From the NCBI RefSeq assembly GCF_001423765.1, contig NZ_LMPG01000014.1, positions 248,001 through 312,000 on the forward strand: 64,000 bases of DNA, in the 5' to 3' direction. The translations under genes and the position numbers were made by a program. The notes under the pieces were generated by a model. The model did not search any database and had not been told where the DNA came from. It saw only the letters and a list, made by a program, of their open reading frames with translations. The stretch comes from Sphingomonas sp. Leaf343 (GTDB taxonomy: Bacteria; Pseudomonadota; Alphaproteobacteria; Sphingomonadales; Sphingomonadaceae). Positions 1-10,200 of this stretch are shown one piece after another. Each line of letters starts with the position of its first letter. Positions within the stretch are counted from its first letter, which is position 1.

Positions 1-630
1 ATCTCGGTCGCGGCGTTCGCGAAGGACATCCGGAACGAGATCTTCACGAGCAGCCAGCAGGGCCCGGCGACCATTTTCCAGGGCGTTACCTACCAGACCG
101 TATTCGTCAGCACACCGCGCAACGCCACCGGCGCGACGGTGAAGGGGCTGGAGGTCGGTTACACCATGGACCGGATCGCGACGCTGCCGGGGCTGGGCTT
201 CAACGCCAATTTCACCCTGCTCGACGGATCGTATCGCCAGCCGGTCAGCACGGCCGGCATCGCATCGGGGCTGCCGGCGGCGCGCAAGACCAGCGGGCTG
301 ATCCAGCAGCCGGATTATATCGCCAATCTGACGGTTTTCTACGCCACGGGGCCGGTCGAATTGCGTGCCTCGTACAATCGCATCGGTCGCGCGCTGCAAT
401 CGGCGGATGGCGATACACCGACGCGCGACCTGTACCAGGAACCGCGCCAGCAGGTCGACGTGCAGGCCCGGTACGCGGTGCGCGAAGGGGTGGAACTGGT
501 CGGGCAGGTGCAGAACCTGACGAAGGAGGCGTTCGTCGTCCGGCAGGGGGTCGGTCGCGACTATCTGAACTATTTCTTCCCGGTCGGGCGGACGTTCTGG
601 CTGGGCCTGTCGTGGAAGCCGAACTGGTGA
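1..630 (+). CDS. TonB-dependent receptor, C-terminal part (5' end outside window)
   Basis: The frame is open from the first base and encodes the last 209 residues of an outer-membrane beta-barrel. The pattern is alternating short amphipathic strands rich in Tyr, Phe, Arg and Gln. It ends in the strand typical of TonB-dependent receptors, with FFPVGRTFWLGLSW just before the stop and a terminal aromatic (Trp). Such receptors import siderophores, cobalamin or sugars using TonB energy. The plug and substrate-determining regions lie outside the window, so the ligand cannot be judged. The stop overlaps the GTG of the next gene in a GTGA quartet, which suggests the secreted protein downstream is co-translated with the receptor. 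Confidence 0.88.
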   Translation: MSVAAFAKDIRNEIFTSSQQGPATIFQGVTYQTVFVSTPRNATGATVKGLEVGYTMDRIATLPGLGFNANFTLLDGSYRQPVSTAGIASGLPAARKTSGLIQQPDYIANLTVFYATGPVELRASYNRIGRALQSADGDTPTRDLYQEPRQQVDVQARYAVREGVELVGQVQNLTKEAFVVRQGVGRDYLNYFFPVGRTFWLGLSWKPNW

Positions 631-1754
631 ACCGCGGCATCGCGGCTGCCATCGCGCTAACGTGCCTCCCCGTCATCGCGACCGCGGCGCCGGCGGAGGA
701 CGCGGTGCGCGTCGTCCTGAAGTTCGTGAAGCGCGATGGCGCCGGTGGCTCGGCGATCCGGTTCGATCCTGCCTCCTGTCCCGCCTGTCGCCTGATCGAC
801 GAACCGCTGTTCAATGCCGACAATCCGCGCGAGACGGTGATCGCGCTCAGCGTGCCGCGCCGGCGTACGATCGAGCTGGCGTTCGACGGGCGGCCCGGCA
901 TGGTTCGCCAGGTGCTGCTGGAAGCCGGCGACCTCGCCTTCCGCAACGATGGCAGCCGGATCGTCGTCGACTTGCCACCGCTGGCGCAGGACGCGATCAC
1001 CGCCGCGGAGGTAGCGACTCACATCGTCGAGCCGGGCATGGTCCTGCGGTTCGAGCACGCCGATCCCGCCCGCCGCGCTGGTGCCTATGCAAGCGGAGCC
1101 TTCCCCGAACGCGAACGGCGAGCGGCGGACGTGCTGGAATTCGCACAGCGGCAGGTCGTCCGGTCACTGGGACTCGGCGAGCGGGCGGCGCAGCGCGGAT
1201 GGGGCGCCATCCAGATCATGGGGTTCGACATGAATGCGCCGCACGGCCACGTCGATGCGCCGCCGCACGTTCACATGCACCTGCGCTGGCCCGGCGATAC
1301 CGGCACGCAGATCGGGCATTACTATATCGATCGGGCCGGCTCGCTGTCGCACAATCTGGTCGGCGTGAAGGGGCTCGGCACGCCGGACCGGCGATATGAG
1401 CGCGGCGAGACGTTCGCGACGATCGCACCGGACGGAACGACCGCCTATACCCATCGGATCACCGAACGCGGCTGGCTCGACATCGCCGACGGCGATGGGC
1501 GGACCTGCCAAATCCGCCCCCTGTCGGATACCGGTTTCGCGGACGGTGCCACGGTCACGTGCCCGGACGGTCGCCAGCAACGTATCACCGTGCGCGACGA
1601 CCTCGAGGACGGCGTTCTGAAAGTCACGACCGACACGATCGTCGAGACCTTCCGCTATGCACCGGCGACCGGACTCCTGCTGTCACCCATGGCGCCACCG
1701 CCCGGTGCGCCGTCCGTACCGCAATCCCGAACCGCTGCCGGGTCAGGCCGGTGA
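627..1754 (+). CDS. secreted His-rich protein of unknown function, coupled to TonB receptor
   Basis: This is a 375-residue protein. I take the GTG at 627 as start because it overlaps the receptor stop (GTGA) and leads directly into a signal peptide (hydrophobic residues 5-20, cleavage likely after an Ala near 21-23). An in-frame GTG at 612 would add five residues. Visible features are a CPAC pair at residues 51-54 and a histidine cluster at about 206-218 (HGHVDAPPHVHMH) that could bind metal. The C-terminal third looks beta-rich. I do not recognise the family. Placement next to the receptor suggests a periplasmic partner, possibly handling a metal or metallophore; that role is inference. Confidence 0.75.
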   Translation: MNRGIAAAIALTCLPVIATAAPAEDAVRVVLKFVKRDGAGGSAIRFDPASCPACRLIDEPLFNADNPRETVIALSVPRRRTIELAFDGRPGMVRQVLLEAGDLAFRNDGSRIVVDLPPLAQDAITAAEVATHIVEPGMVLRFEHADPARRAGAYASGAFPERERRAADVLEFAQRQVVRSLGLGERAAQRGWGAIQIMGFDMNAPHGHVDAPPHVHMHLRWPGDTGTQIGHYYIDRAGSLSHNLVGVKGLGTPDRRYERGETFATIAPDGTTAYTHRITERGWLDIADGDGRTCQIRPLSDTGFADGATVTCPDGRQQRITVRDDLEDGVLKVTTDTIVETFRYAPATGLLLSPMAPPPGAPSVPQSRTAAGSGR

Positions 1755-1785
1755 AGGACGCCTTTACACCACGGAGCCGACCCGA

Positions 1786-2340
1786 ATGGCGGTCGGCATG
1801 ATCCGCAGGAGGCGCCTCTACATCGCCGGCATCGCGCTTGTGATCCTGTCGGCGACAGGCACGATGATCTTCTGGCAGGACGGCTCCGGCCGCGACGCAA
1901 ACGCGGCGTCGGTCCGCGTCGTCGCCGGCCCGGCCACCGGTCTGCGTAGCACGGCAGCCCCGGCTACCGCCGCCGCGGCCCCGACCGGGAACGCCGCTCC
2001 ACCCATGGCCGACTTGACGGTCAACGAACGATCGGAGGCGCTCGAACGCCGGCCGCGCGACGCGATATGGGCAACGCAGACTGAGGCGTCGCTGCGCGCG
2101 CAGTTGCGCGGCAACGATGTCGTGCCGGGCGCGATCCGCTGCACCGACACCCTGTGCTCCGTGCAGGGAACGATCGCTTCCTCGTCACCGTCCGACCGCC
2201 AGCGGATTGTCGATGGACTGGTGCGGGGACGCCTGCATGCCACTTACGATCGTGCCGGCCTCCAGCCGATGCAGGCGCTCAGCATCGACGCCGACGACGC
2301 CGGCACCCTCCACTTCACCGAATACCTGCAGCGAAAATGA
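1786..2340 (+). CDS. small membrane-anchored periplasmic protein with Cys-pair domain
   Basis: This is a 184-residue protein. The ATG at 1786 has a purine-rich ACGGAG about 9 bases upstream; a second ATG lies at 1798. Residues 4-7 (MIRRRR) are positively charged and residues 9-27 form one transmembrane helix. An Ala/Pro/Thr-rich linker follows to about residue 70. The C-terminal domain (about 80-184) contains a W..(Q)TEA.L segment and CTDTLC with Cys119 and Cys124. The same pattern recurs in the ToxR-like protein at 32439-33506. The likely topology is N-in with the domain in the periplasm, where the cysteines could form a disulfide. No known family is recognised. Confidence 0.7.
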   Translation: MAVGMIRRRRLYIAGIALVILSATGTMIFWQDGSGRDANAASVRVVAGPATGLRSTAAPATAAAAPTGNAAPPMADLTVNERSEALERRPRDAIWATQTEASLRAQLRGNDVVPGAIRCTDTLCSVQGTIASSSPSDRQRIVDGLVRGRLHATYDRAGLQPMQALSIDADDAGTLHFTEYLQRK

Positions 2341-2392
2341 TCCGCACTGCTGGTGATTACCCCGGAACAGTTTACTAAAGGAAACCGACACG

Positions 2393-3547
2393 ATGAACGT
2401 GCGTAATCTGTGCATCGCATTTGCGATCGTCACGCTGGCGGCGCCGGCCGTCGCGGAGAATTATTCACCGGCCAAGGTGATCCAGGCGATGAAGGTGGAT
2501 AATTCCCGCCTGCGCATCGTCGTGGAACATCGCGGCCACTTCTCGGGCGGCTGTCCGGAGAATTCGGCCTGCGCGATGGCCGCCACCGCCGATGGTGGCA
2601 TAGAAGCCGCCGAGATCGATATCCGCGAGTCGGCAGACGGCACGCTCTGGCCGATCCACGACACGAAAATCGGGCGCCTGACGAACTACAGCGCCAACGG
2701 ACACCTCTTCAATCCCTTCTACCATTCGGCGCAGAACGACGTGAACAACCCGGCGATCGAGGCCATGCGGGATGCAACCCTTCGGACACTCAAGTTGCGC
2801 GATCCCTCAGGTGTCGTGACCAGCAGCCCGTTCCAGCCGCTGGAGGCGATGATGCACCAGGTCGACGTGCGAAATCGCAACCTGGTCTATGTTTTCGACA
2901 TCAAGACGAAGGCGGCGATCGGAAAAGTCGCCGCCATGATCAAGCGGCTCGGGCTGGACGATCGCTCCGTCCTCAAATTCAACAGCACCTTGACGTCGGT
3001 ATCCGAAGTTTCGGCGGAAACGCAGGGCCTGCATTTCGTGCCCGTCCTCGGGACTGGAAGCCTGGACCAGATCGCCGATCACCACCATCTCGAAAAAAGC
3101 CAGCCGTCCGAGCGGATCGCCGCGTACGTCAGCGACTGGGCGCATACCGGCGGGTTCGTCTATTTCGAGGTCCGGAACAAGATGTTCTCCGGGCCGTCCA
3201 GCGGCAACACCTTCGATGCCAAGGTAGAGGGACCGCTGAGCGAGCTCGATTTCTATATGGCCTTGTCCAGGATTGCGATCGGTGGCTACGCTCCGCATAC
3301 CGAGCATTACTCGACGGCAGACCAGCCCGGAACCGGCTATTATTTCGTTGACGGCCAATGCTGCCAGCAGCTCGGGGGGACCCTTGATCGGTCCCGGGCC
3401 TTCGGCCCGGATCTGCGGGACGACCGCGAGAACCTGCACTATATGATAAGCTATAATGCGGTCACGATCAGTGACCAGGCCGCATCCGCCCTGAACGTCG
3501 CACGTGCGATGGGCGGTCGGGCCGATCAGTACAAGCTGTACTATTGA
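2393..3547 (+). CDS. secreted glycerophosphodiester phosphodiesterase-like protein
   Basis: This 384-residue protein has a clear signal peptide (residues 1-21, ending AVA). Motifs of the GDPD branch of the PI-PLC-like TIM-barrel superfamily are in order: HRGH at 46-49, PENS at 55-58, EIDI at 74-77 and HD at 89-90. These are the metal-binding and catalytic His/Glu/Asp positions of GlpQ-like enzymes, which cut glycerophosphodiesters to glycerol-3-phosphate and an alcohol. The C-terminal half (about 130-384) is longer and less GDPD-like, so the substrate could differ. A GGAAAC Shine-Dalgarno-like stretch precedes the ATG. The gene follows the receptor cluster in the same direction. Confidence 0.8.
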   Translation: MNVRNLCIAFAIVTLAAPAVAENYSPAKVIQAMKVDNSRLRIVVEHRGHFSGGCPENSACAMAATADGGIEAAEIDIRESADGTLWPIHDTKIGRLTNYSANGHLFNPFYHSAQNDVNNPAIEAMRDATLRTLKLRDPSGVVTSSPFQPLEAMMHQVDVRNRNLVYVFDIKTKAAIGKVAAMIKRLGLDDRSVLKFNSTLTSVSEVSAETQGLHFVPVLGTGSLDQIADHHHLEKSQPSERIAAYVSDWAHTGGFVYFEVRNKMFSGPSSGNTFDAKVEGPLSELDFYMALSRIAIGGYAPHTEHYSTADQPGTGYYFVDGQCCQQLGGTLDRSRAFGPDLRDDRENLHYMISYNAVTISDQAASALNVARAMGGRADQYKLYY

Positions 3548-4080
3548 CGTGATGGCGGGGTGTCGCCGTCGTCGGCGACACGCGGAACATGAGGTAATCG
3601 CCGGCTTGTCGCCACCATCCGCGGATCGAGCCACGTCACCGGCTCCCACGACCGGCAGGCGGGTGGCGGCGGCTGAACCGGCCCGAGCGACCAGCGCGCG
3701 GCGACTGGTGCCATTACGGCCGTGGAAACCCGTCACTCGCCCGTCGCGCCGGTTCCCTGCTGCAGCCGATCGGCCTCGCTGCGCGGCGTTAACATGGTGT
3801 GCTCCGTGTCACGCCTCTCATCGCTGTGACTTTGCTTCGGCGCACACCGGACGAGAGCGGATGTCTCAGGATCGAGGTGGGGCCGACGCAGGGACGGGTC
3901 ACCTCCAGCGGATGTACGGCTCGTCGCATGTTCCGCAGTGCCCCGTGCAATCATGGCTTTTCGACTTCCGCCGCCTGGGCATAGCCGCAATGGCCATGGG
4001 TGCTCAGCCTTGTGAAGGTAACAAACGCTTCTCACCGGTTGCTGATCTCCGCGCGGTCGTCACATCCGTTGGAACAGGTT
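3548..4080. other. 533-base stretch without a convincing gene
   Basis: Open frames exist on both strands, but they are Arg/Pro/Ser-rich and show no domain or start signal. The only structure I see is a short perfect hairpin near its left end (3560-3581), suited to ending the phosphodiesterase transcript. The convergent kinase gene ends at its right border. Confidence 0.6.
3560..3581 (+). terminator. possible hairpin terminator after GDPD gene
   Basis: Perfect 8-bp inverted repeat GTGTCGCC / GGCGACAC with a 6-base loop, starting 12 bases after the phosphodiesterase stop codon. There is no T-run after it, so it may only be a stabilising 3' hairpin. Confidence 0.4.
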
Positions 4081-5373
4081 TCAACGCGGTCGTGCCAGCG
4101 GAAGCGAGACAGTAACGCGCAACCCCGCATCGCTTCGGTTGCGCAATGTCACCGTTCCACCGCACGCTTCGATCGCACGCCGGGCGATTTCCAGACCGAG
4201 TCCGAATCCGGTTCGCGACTGACCAGCACCTTGTACGAAGGGTTCGAACAGCGATTTGGCCACCGCCTCGTCGATGCCGGGTCCTTCGTCATCGATCTCC
4301 ACGACGGCGGCTCCGTCGCTCCGACGCAAGGTTGTGCGTATCGACTGGCCCCGGCCTGAAAACCGCAGCGCGTTGCGGAAGATGTTCTCTATGCCACGAT
4401 GGGCGAGCAAGCCACTTCCGGCGACCAGCCAGTCCGCGCCATCGCGGTCGACAGACAGTCCGTTCGTGACGAGGGTTACACCCTGCAGTTGCGCTTCGAA
4501 CGCAGCGTCGACGGTAATGACCCGCAACACTTCGAGCGCGTCGAAATAATCGTCTCCGTTGCCGGCGCCGCTTTCGATCCTGCTCAAGGTCAGCAGCTCT
4601 CCCACCAGAGCGTCGAGACTGATCGTTTCACGATCGATCCGGTCGAGTGCTCCCGCGAGCTTGGCGGGATTGTCCCGCGCGATCCCGCTCGCCAGCCGCA
4701 GCCGGGCAAGGGGCGACCGAAGTTCATGCGATACGTCGTGCAGCAAGCGGTCGCGCGCCTGCACCAGTTGCTCCAGCCGGTCCGCCATACGGTCGAAATC
4801 CTTGGCCAGATCGGCCACCTCGTCGCGGCGGCGCCCCATCGAATGCGCCAGCCGCAAATCCAGTTCGCCGTCCGCGAGCCGTTCGAACCCCCGGCGCAGG
4901 CTATGGATCGGCCGTGCGACGTACCAGGCCAATCCCGCGCTGAACACCATACCGGCGAGATTCAGCATCAGGAACGCATCGAGCGGGATGAGCCATGCGG
5001 ACCAGTCGTCGGTCACTTCGGGTAACGGTCCCGGCGTATAGCGCAGGCACCAGTCCGGCTCGATCCGTCGGGCGATCTGCCGGGGATCGCTGGCCGGCGC
5101 GCAACGATCCGTGGCAAGCGGCACCACACGAAGCCGCCGCCTCACGTCGATGGGCCACGCAGCCGACTGCCGCGCGAGACTATCGGCGCCGTCCCGCTGC
5201 AAGACGGATCCCGCCATCTCGACGACCGTACGGCCGACGGTACGGGGCGCGTCCCAGGCCGGATCGACCGGCCCGGCGCTACGCTCAAAATACAATATCG
5301 CAGTGCAGGCATACATGAACAGGTACGCCAGCCAGAAGCCAAGCCAGATCTTCCAGAACAGCCGGCCCTTCAT
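4081..5373 (-). CDS. CpxA-like sensor histidine kinase
   Basis: This is a 430-residue inner-membrane kinase. TM1 spans about residues 7-28 and a periplasmic sensor region about 29-127. TM2 spans about 128-152. A HAMP linker (155-205) leads to the HisKA box LHDVSHELRSP, whose phospho-accepting residue is His216, and then an HATPase domain with a DEGPGID nucleotide-binding box. The start at 5373 overlaps the stop of the response-regulator gene (ATGA), so the two are translated together. The short periplasmic domain and HAMP arrangement resemble CpxA-type envelope-stress kinases. The divergent neighbour is an ABC exporter with a fused peptidase, a plausible target; this link is inference. Confidence 0.9.
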   Translation of the reverse strand: MKGRLFWKIWLGFWLAYLFMYACTAILYFERSAGPVDPAWDAPRTVGRTVVEMAGSVLQRDGADSLARQSAAWPIDVRRRLRVVPLATDRCAPASDPRQIARRIEPDWCLRYTPGPLPEVTDDWSAWLIPLDAFLMLNLAGMVFSAGLAWYVARPIHSLRRGFERLADGELDLRLAHSMGRRRDEVADLAKDFDRMADRLEQLVQARDRLLHDVSHELRSPLARLRLASGIARDNPAKLAGALDRIDRETISLDALVGELLTLSRIESGAGNGDDYFDALEVLRVITVDAAFEAQLQGVTLVTNGLSVDRDGADWLVAGSGLLAHRGIENIFRNALRFSGRGQSIRTTLRRSDGAAVVEIDDEGPGIDEAVAKSLFEPFVQGAGQSRTGFGLGLEIARRAIEACGGTVTLRNRSDAGLRVTVSLPLARPR

Positions 5374-6050
5374 TCGCGTACGGTCAGTCGATAACCAAAC
5401 CCGCGAAACGTCTCGATCTCGATCGCTCCCGCGCTGACGCCGGCAAGTTTCAGGCGCAGATTGCTGACGTGCACATCGATGCTCCGGTCGTAGCGCTGGC
5501 GTTCGCGCCCAAGCGCCACCAGCGACAGATGGTCCTTGGTGGCGACCGTATCGCCACCACGCATCAACGCTTCCAGCAATTTGAACTCCGTGACCGTCAG
5601 CTGGAACGGGGTGCCGGCCCAAGACAGGCCGCGGGTCGCCGGCGTCAGCATGAGCTTTCCGCGTATCAGCGGCCCGGGATGCCGGACGTCGGTGGAGCGC
5701 CGCAGGACAGCACGCAGCCGGGCGACCAGTTCGCGCGGCGAATACGGCTTGGCCATATAGTCGTCGGCGCCCAGTTCGAGCCCCATGATACGGTCGATGT
5801 CGTCACCGCGCGCGGTCAACATGATGACAGGAATGGCGCTCTCTTCCCGGATGCGACGCAATGCCTCGATCCCGGTGATCCGCGGCAGCATGATATCGAG
5901 AATGACGGCGGCAAAACCGCCGCCGAGCGCCAGCGGGACACCATCTTCTCCTGTCGTCGCCGCCGTCACTGCGAAGCCTTCGTCGGCAAGATAGGTGCCA
6001 AGCATCCGGCTAAGCTCGGCGTCGTCATCGATCAGCAGGACCGCGGTCAT
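5370..6050 (-). CDS. OmpR/CpxR-family response regulator
   Basis: This is a 226-residue two-domain regulator. The receiver domain has an acidic pocket (DDD at 8-10), phospho-acceptor Asp52 (ILDIMLP), Thr79 and Lys101 (MAKPYSP). The C-terminal winged helix has the OmpR-type ending (DVHVSNLRLKL, then RGFGYRL). Two adjacent ATGs occur at 6053 and 6050. I choose 6050 because the GAAAGAG ribosome site would directly abut the upstream one. It is translationally coupled to the kinase gene and divergent from the ABC operon, with about 270 bases between them that should hold both promoters. Confidence 0.92.
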   Translation of the reverse strand: MTAVLLIDDDAELSRMLGTYLADEGFAVTAATTGEDGVPLALGGGFAAVILDIMLPRITGIEALRRIREESAIPVIMLTARGDDIDRIMGLELGADDYMAKPYSPRELVARLRAVLRRSTDVRHPGPLIRGKLMLTPATRGLSWAGTPFQLTVTEFKLLEALMRGGDTVATKDHLSLVALGRERQRYDRSIDVHVSNLRLKLAGVSAGAIEIETFRGFGYRLTVRE

Positions 6051-6322
6051 CATCTCTTTCGTTCCTGCACGGGCGGTACGGATGGACGAGCACGAGCCGA
6101 TTGTCATCGATCCTTACGCGATCTTTACGCTTCGCTGACGAAAACCTTACCCGCGCGCGCGTGTCGGTGCGGCATGAGGACGGCGATGCACTCCGCCGCG
6201 CCATCAATCCCATCCATCGCTGCGGCCCCGCGATCGCGCATGACATTTCGCTCCGTAGACAGACGTCTGTCGGGCCGGTCGTACGCGCCGCCCTCTCCTC
6301 AATCCAACAGCAGGATAGCCCC

Positions 6323-7219
6323 ATGCTCGAGCTGGTGAACGTCAGCCATGTCTACGCCAATGGCACCCGGGCACTCGACGACGTGACGCTGTCCATCCCC
6401 AAGGGCATGTTCGGCCTGCTGGGTCCCAACGGCGCGGGCAAGTCCACGCTGATGCGGACGCTCGCCACGTTGCAGACGCCGCGGTCGGGCAGCATCCGGT
6501 TCGGCGATATCGACATTCTGGCGGAGCCGGAACGACTGCGCGCGACGCTGGGCTATCTGCCGCAGGATTTCGGCGTCTATCCGCGCGTTTCCGCCTATCA
6601 CATGCTCGACCACATGGCGGTCCTGAAGGGTATCGCATTGAAAGGCGAGCGCCGGGAGACGGTCGAGACGCTGCTGAACCAGGTCAACCTGTGGACCGTC
6701 AGGGGCAAGGCGATCGCCGGCTTCTCGGGCGGGATGCGGCAGCGGTTCGGGATTGCCCAGGCGCTGATCGGCAATCCCGGACTGATCATCGTCGATGAAC
6801 CGACTGCCGGCCTCGACCCGGAGGAACGCAACCGCTTCCACAATCTGCTGGCGGAGATCGGTGAGTCCGTGGTCGTAATTCTGTCCACCCACATCGTCGA
6901 GGACGTGGCGGACCTTTGTCCGCGCATGGCAGTGCTCGCGGCCGGGCGCATCCAGCTGGAAGGAGCACCGCTGGACCTGATCGAGCGGGCACGCGGAACG
7001 GTGTGGGCGAAGACGATCGAGCGGGCGGACCTCGACGACTATTCCCGCCGGTTCGAGGTCATCGCGACGCGCCTGTATGCTGGTCGCACGATGATCCATG
7101 TCCTGTCGGAGAACGATCCGGGTGATGGGTTCGCGGTCGCATCGGGTGGTCTGGAGGACGTCTATTTCTCCACCCTCGCCCGGACGCGCCGCGCCGCGAC
7201 AGTCGCTCCCGCGGCCTGA
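6323..7219 (+). CDS. ABC transporter ATP-binding protein
   Basis: This 298-residue ATPase has Walker A GPNGAGKS at residues 34-41, an LPQDFGVYP Q-loop region, the signature FSGGMRQR, Walker B LIIVDEPT followed by AGLDPEE, and the switch His in ILSTHIVED. The layout is of the ABC-2/CcmA type that drives export through two-component systems. The stop is 6 bases before the permease-peptidase gene, so the two form an operon. The substrate is not evident from sequence. Regulation by the divergent two-component system is likely but inferred. Confidence 0.92.
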   Translation: MLELVNVSHVYANGTRALDDVTLSIPKGMFGLLGPNGAGKSTLMRTLATLQTPRSGSIRFGDIDILAEPERLRATLGYLPQDFGVYPRVSAYHMLDHMAVLKGIALKGERRETVETLLNQVNLWTVRGKAIAGFSGGMRQRFGIAQALIGNPGLIIVDEPTAGLDPEERNRFHNLLAEIGESVVVILSTHIVEDVADLCPRMAVLAAGRIQLEGAPLDLIERARGTVWAKTIERADLDDYSRRFEVIATRLYAGRTMIHVLSENDPGDGFAVASGGLEDVYFSTLARTRRAATVAPAA

Positions 7220-7225
7220 GGGGCG

Positions 7226-10200
7226 ATGTCCATGTTCAACAAGATCGCGCGCTTCGAACTGCGCTACCAACTCACCGGTCCGGTCTTCCTGAGCATGACC
7301 GCGCTGTTCTTCGCCCTGTCGTTCGGCTCGGTGGCGATCGACCAGTTGCAACTCGCCGGCGGGGGCCAGGTCCATCGCAATGCCGGCCCCTCCATCGCCC
7401 GCAGCTACGCAATCCTGACGCTGTTCCTGATGTTCGTAACGACGGCGTTCGTCGCCAATGTCGTCATCCGCGATGACGAGACCGGTTTCTGGCCGATCGT
7501 GCGGTCGACGCGGATCCGCAAGTTCGACTACGTCATCGGGCGGTTCACGGGTGCCTTCGCGGCAGCCATGATCGCCAGCTTGATGATACCGCTGGGCGGC
7601 TGGCTGGGATCGCAGATGCCGTGGGTCGACCCCGACGTCATCGGACCGACGATCCCGTTGCACTATATCGGTGGCTATTGCGTCGTGATGCTGCCGAGCC
7701 TGTTCGCAACCGCTGCGGTGTTCTTCGCCGTGGCAACGACGACGCGATCGATGCTGTACAGTTATCTTGGCGTCATCGTATTCCTCGTGGCGTATTTCGC
7801 GCTGCTGGGCCTGGTCGCCAATCGCCCCCCGCTCGCCGCCGCCCTGTCCTATGTCGAACCGTTCGGGATGGTCGCGGTCGACCGGACGACCCGTTTCTGG
7901 ACCGCCGCACAGTCCAATATCCGGACGCCGGTGTTCGCCGAGGCCCTGCTCGTCAACCGGGCGATCTGGACCGGTATCGGCGTGCTCGCCCTGTCGTTCG
8001 CCTATCTCCGCTTCGATTTCGCCCGCAACGGACCGTCGGAACGTCGCGCGCCGCGTCGGACGGGGAAGGCGGCAACGAGTGCGAAGCTGCCGCTGATCGT
8101 GAAGCGCCTGCCGCCTGCGCGGCCCGACGTAGCCGGCTGGTCGCGCCTGTTCGAACGATCGCGGTTCGAGATGCTGATGGTGCTGCGCAGCCCGGCGTTC
8201 CTCATCCTCGTCCTGCTGGGCGTTCTCAACGCCGGCGCCGCCGCGCTGACCGCCGGCGAGATGCACGGGATGCCCCCTCGCCCGCTGACGTTCAACATGA
8301 TCGGCGTGCTGCGCAACACCTTCGGAATCATCCCGCTCATCATTGCGATCTATTATGCGGGCGAACTGGTCTGGCGCGATCGCCAGAACCGCATCGACGA
8401 AATCATCGACGCGACATCCCTGCCCAACTGGGCGTATATGGTACCGAAGACGCTCGCCGTGACGACGGTGCTGCTCGCCTCGCTGCTCGCGTCGATCGTG
8501 CCCGTCGCGCTGATCCAGCTGATCCGCGGCGGTGGCGATTTCGTCGTGGGCGAATATGTCGCCTGGTATCTCCTGCCGAAGACCGTGGACATGGTCATCC
8601 TCGCCATCCTCGCCGTCTTCGTTCAGGCGCTCAGTCCCGGCAAATATGTCGGATGGGCGATCATGGTCGGCTATCTAGTGCTGAACTTCGCGCTCGAGGG
8701 CCTGGGGCTGACCTATCCCCTCTATCGCTACGGCGCGACCCTGCCCCTCCAGCTGTCCGACATGAACGGCGACCAGATCGGCGGTCCGGGTAGCTGGTGG
8801 CTGCGGCTTTACTGGGGTGCGTTCGCGGGCGCCTTGGCGGTGCTCGCCCATCTCCTGTGGCGTCGCGGCACCGATGTCCGGCTGGCCTCCCGACTGCGAC
8901 GGGTGCCCGCCCGATTGCGCGGCATACCCGGAATGATCCTGGTCGCCTGCGGCATCGTCGCCGGCGCCAGCGGCGCGTGGATCCATCGCAATATCGACGT
9001 GCTGAACCGCCAGCCACCCCAGGCCGAGGTCGAGCGCGACATGGCCGATTTCGAGCGCCGGTACGGGCGCTATCACGCGGTGGCGCAGCCCTCGCTGACG
9101 ACCGTGCGCCTCGCGATCGACTTGCACCCGCGCGAACGCCGGATGGTGACGCGGGGGCGATATGGCTTCGTCAACGATACCGGTGCGCCGGTGGCGTCGC
9201 TCTATCTGACCGGGCTTACGGCGGACTATGACATCGCACAGGCAAGCGTTCCCGGTGCGACGCTGGTTCTGAACGATCCCCGCCTGCACATGAAGATATT
9301 CCGGTTCGCCACGCCGCTGGCACCCGGCGCGACGGGCGAACTGCGCTTCGTCACGGTCCGCGCGCAACGCGGGTTCCGCGCCAACGGGGAGGATATTTCG
9401 CTGGTCCGCAACGGCACGTCGGTGCTGAGCCATGCCTTCCTCCCGCAATTCGGCATCAATCCGATCCGGTATGTGGAGGACTGGAAGGCCCGCAAGCGGC
9501 TGGGGCTGCCCCCGCTGCCGCCGATGGCCCCGCTGGGCGATCGCCCGTCGATGGGACGCAACTCGTTCGGCGGCGCCGTATGGGTCATGTCCGACATCAC
9601 CATCACGACCGACGCCACGCAGGTCGCCGTCGCACCGGGCCGCCGTATCGCCGAACGCGTCGCCAACGGTCGTCGCACGACCCGCTATGCATCCACCGCT
9701 CCGATCCTGTCATTCTTCTCGGTGCAGTCCGCCGATTACGCCGTCGCCCGCCGGCAATCCGGTTCGATCGCGCTGGAAGTGTATCATCATCCGAAACACC
9801 GCTACAATGTCGAGCTGATGCTGCGCGCGATGCAGGCCACGCTCGCCTATGGCCAACGCGCCTTCGGACCCTATCAGTTCGACCACGCGCGGGTCGTCGA
9901 ATTTCCGGGCTATACGCCGGGCGCGGTGGCGTTCGCCGGCACGGTGCCCGTATCCGAAGCGATGGGCTTTATCGCGGATACCCGCGACCGTCGCCGCGTC
10001 GACTTCGTGACGTACGTGATGGCGCACGAGATGGCGCACCAATATTGGGGACACCAGCTCGCCGCTGCGGACCAGAAAGGCGCGTCGATGCTGATCGAGA
10101 CCATGGCGCAATATACCGCGCTGATGGTGATGAAGCAGCTTCACGGCGAAGGCGAGGTGCGCCGGTTCCTGAAGTACGAGATGGACGAGTATCTGGTCGG

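Noticed and set aside
3504..4115. 203-codon plus-strand frame after the phosphodiesterase
   Set aside because: It starts inside the phosphodiesterase gene, has no ribosome site and is Arg/Ser/Pro-rich without recognisable features.
6299..8266. 655-codon open frame on the minus strand
   Set aside because: It is antisense to the ABC ATPase and permease, whose motifs are clear. The product is low-complexity Arg/Gln/Asp.
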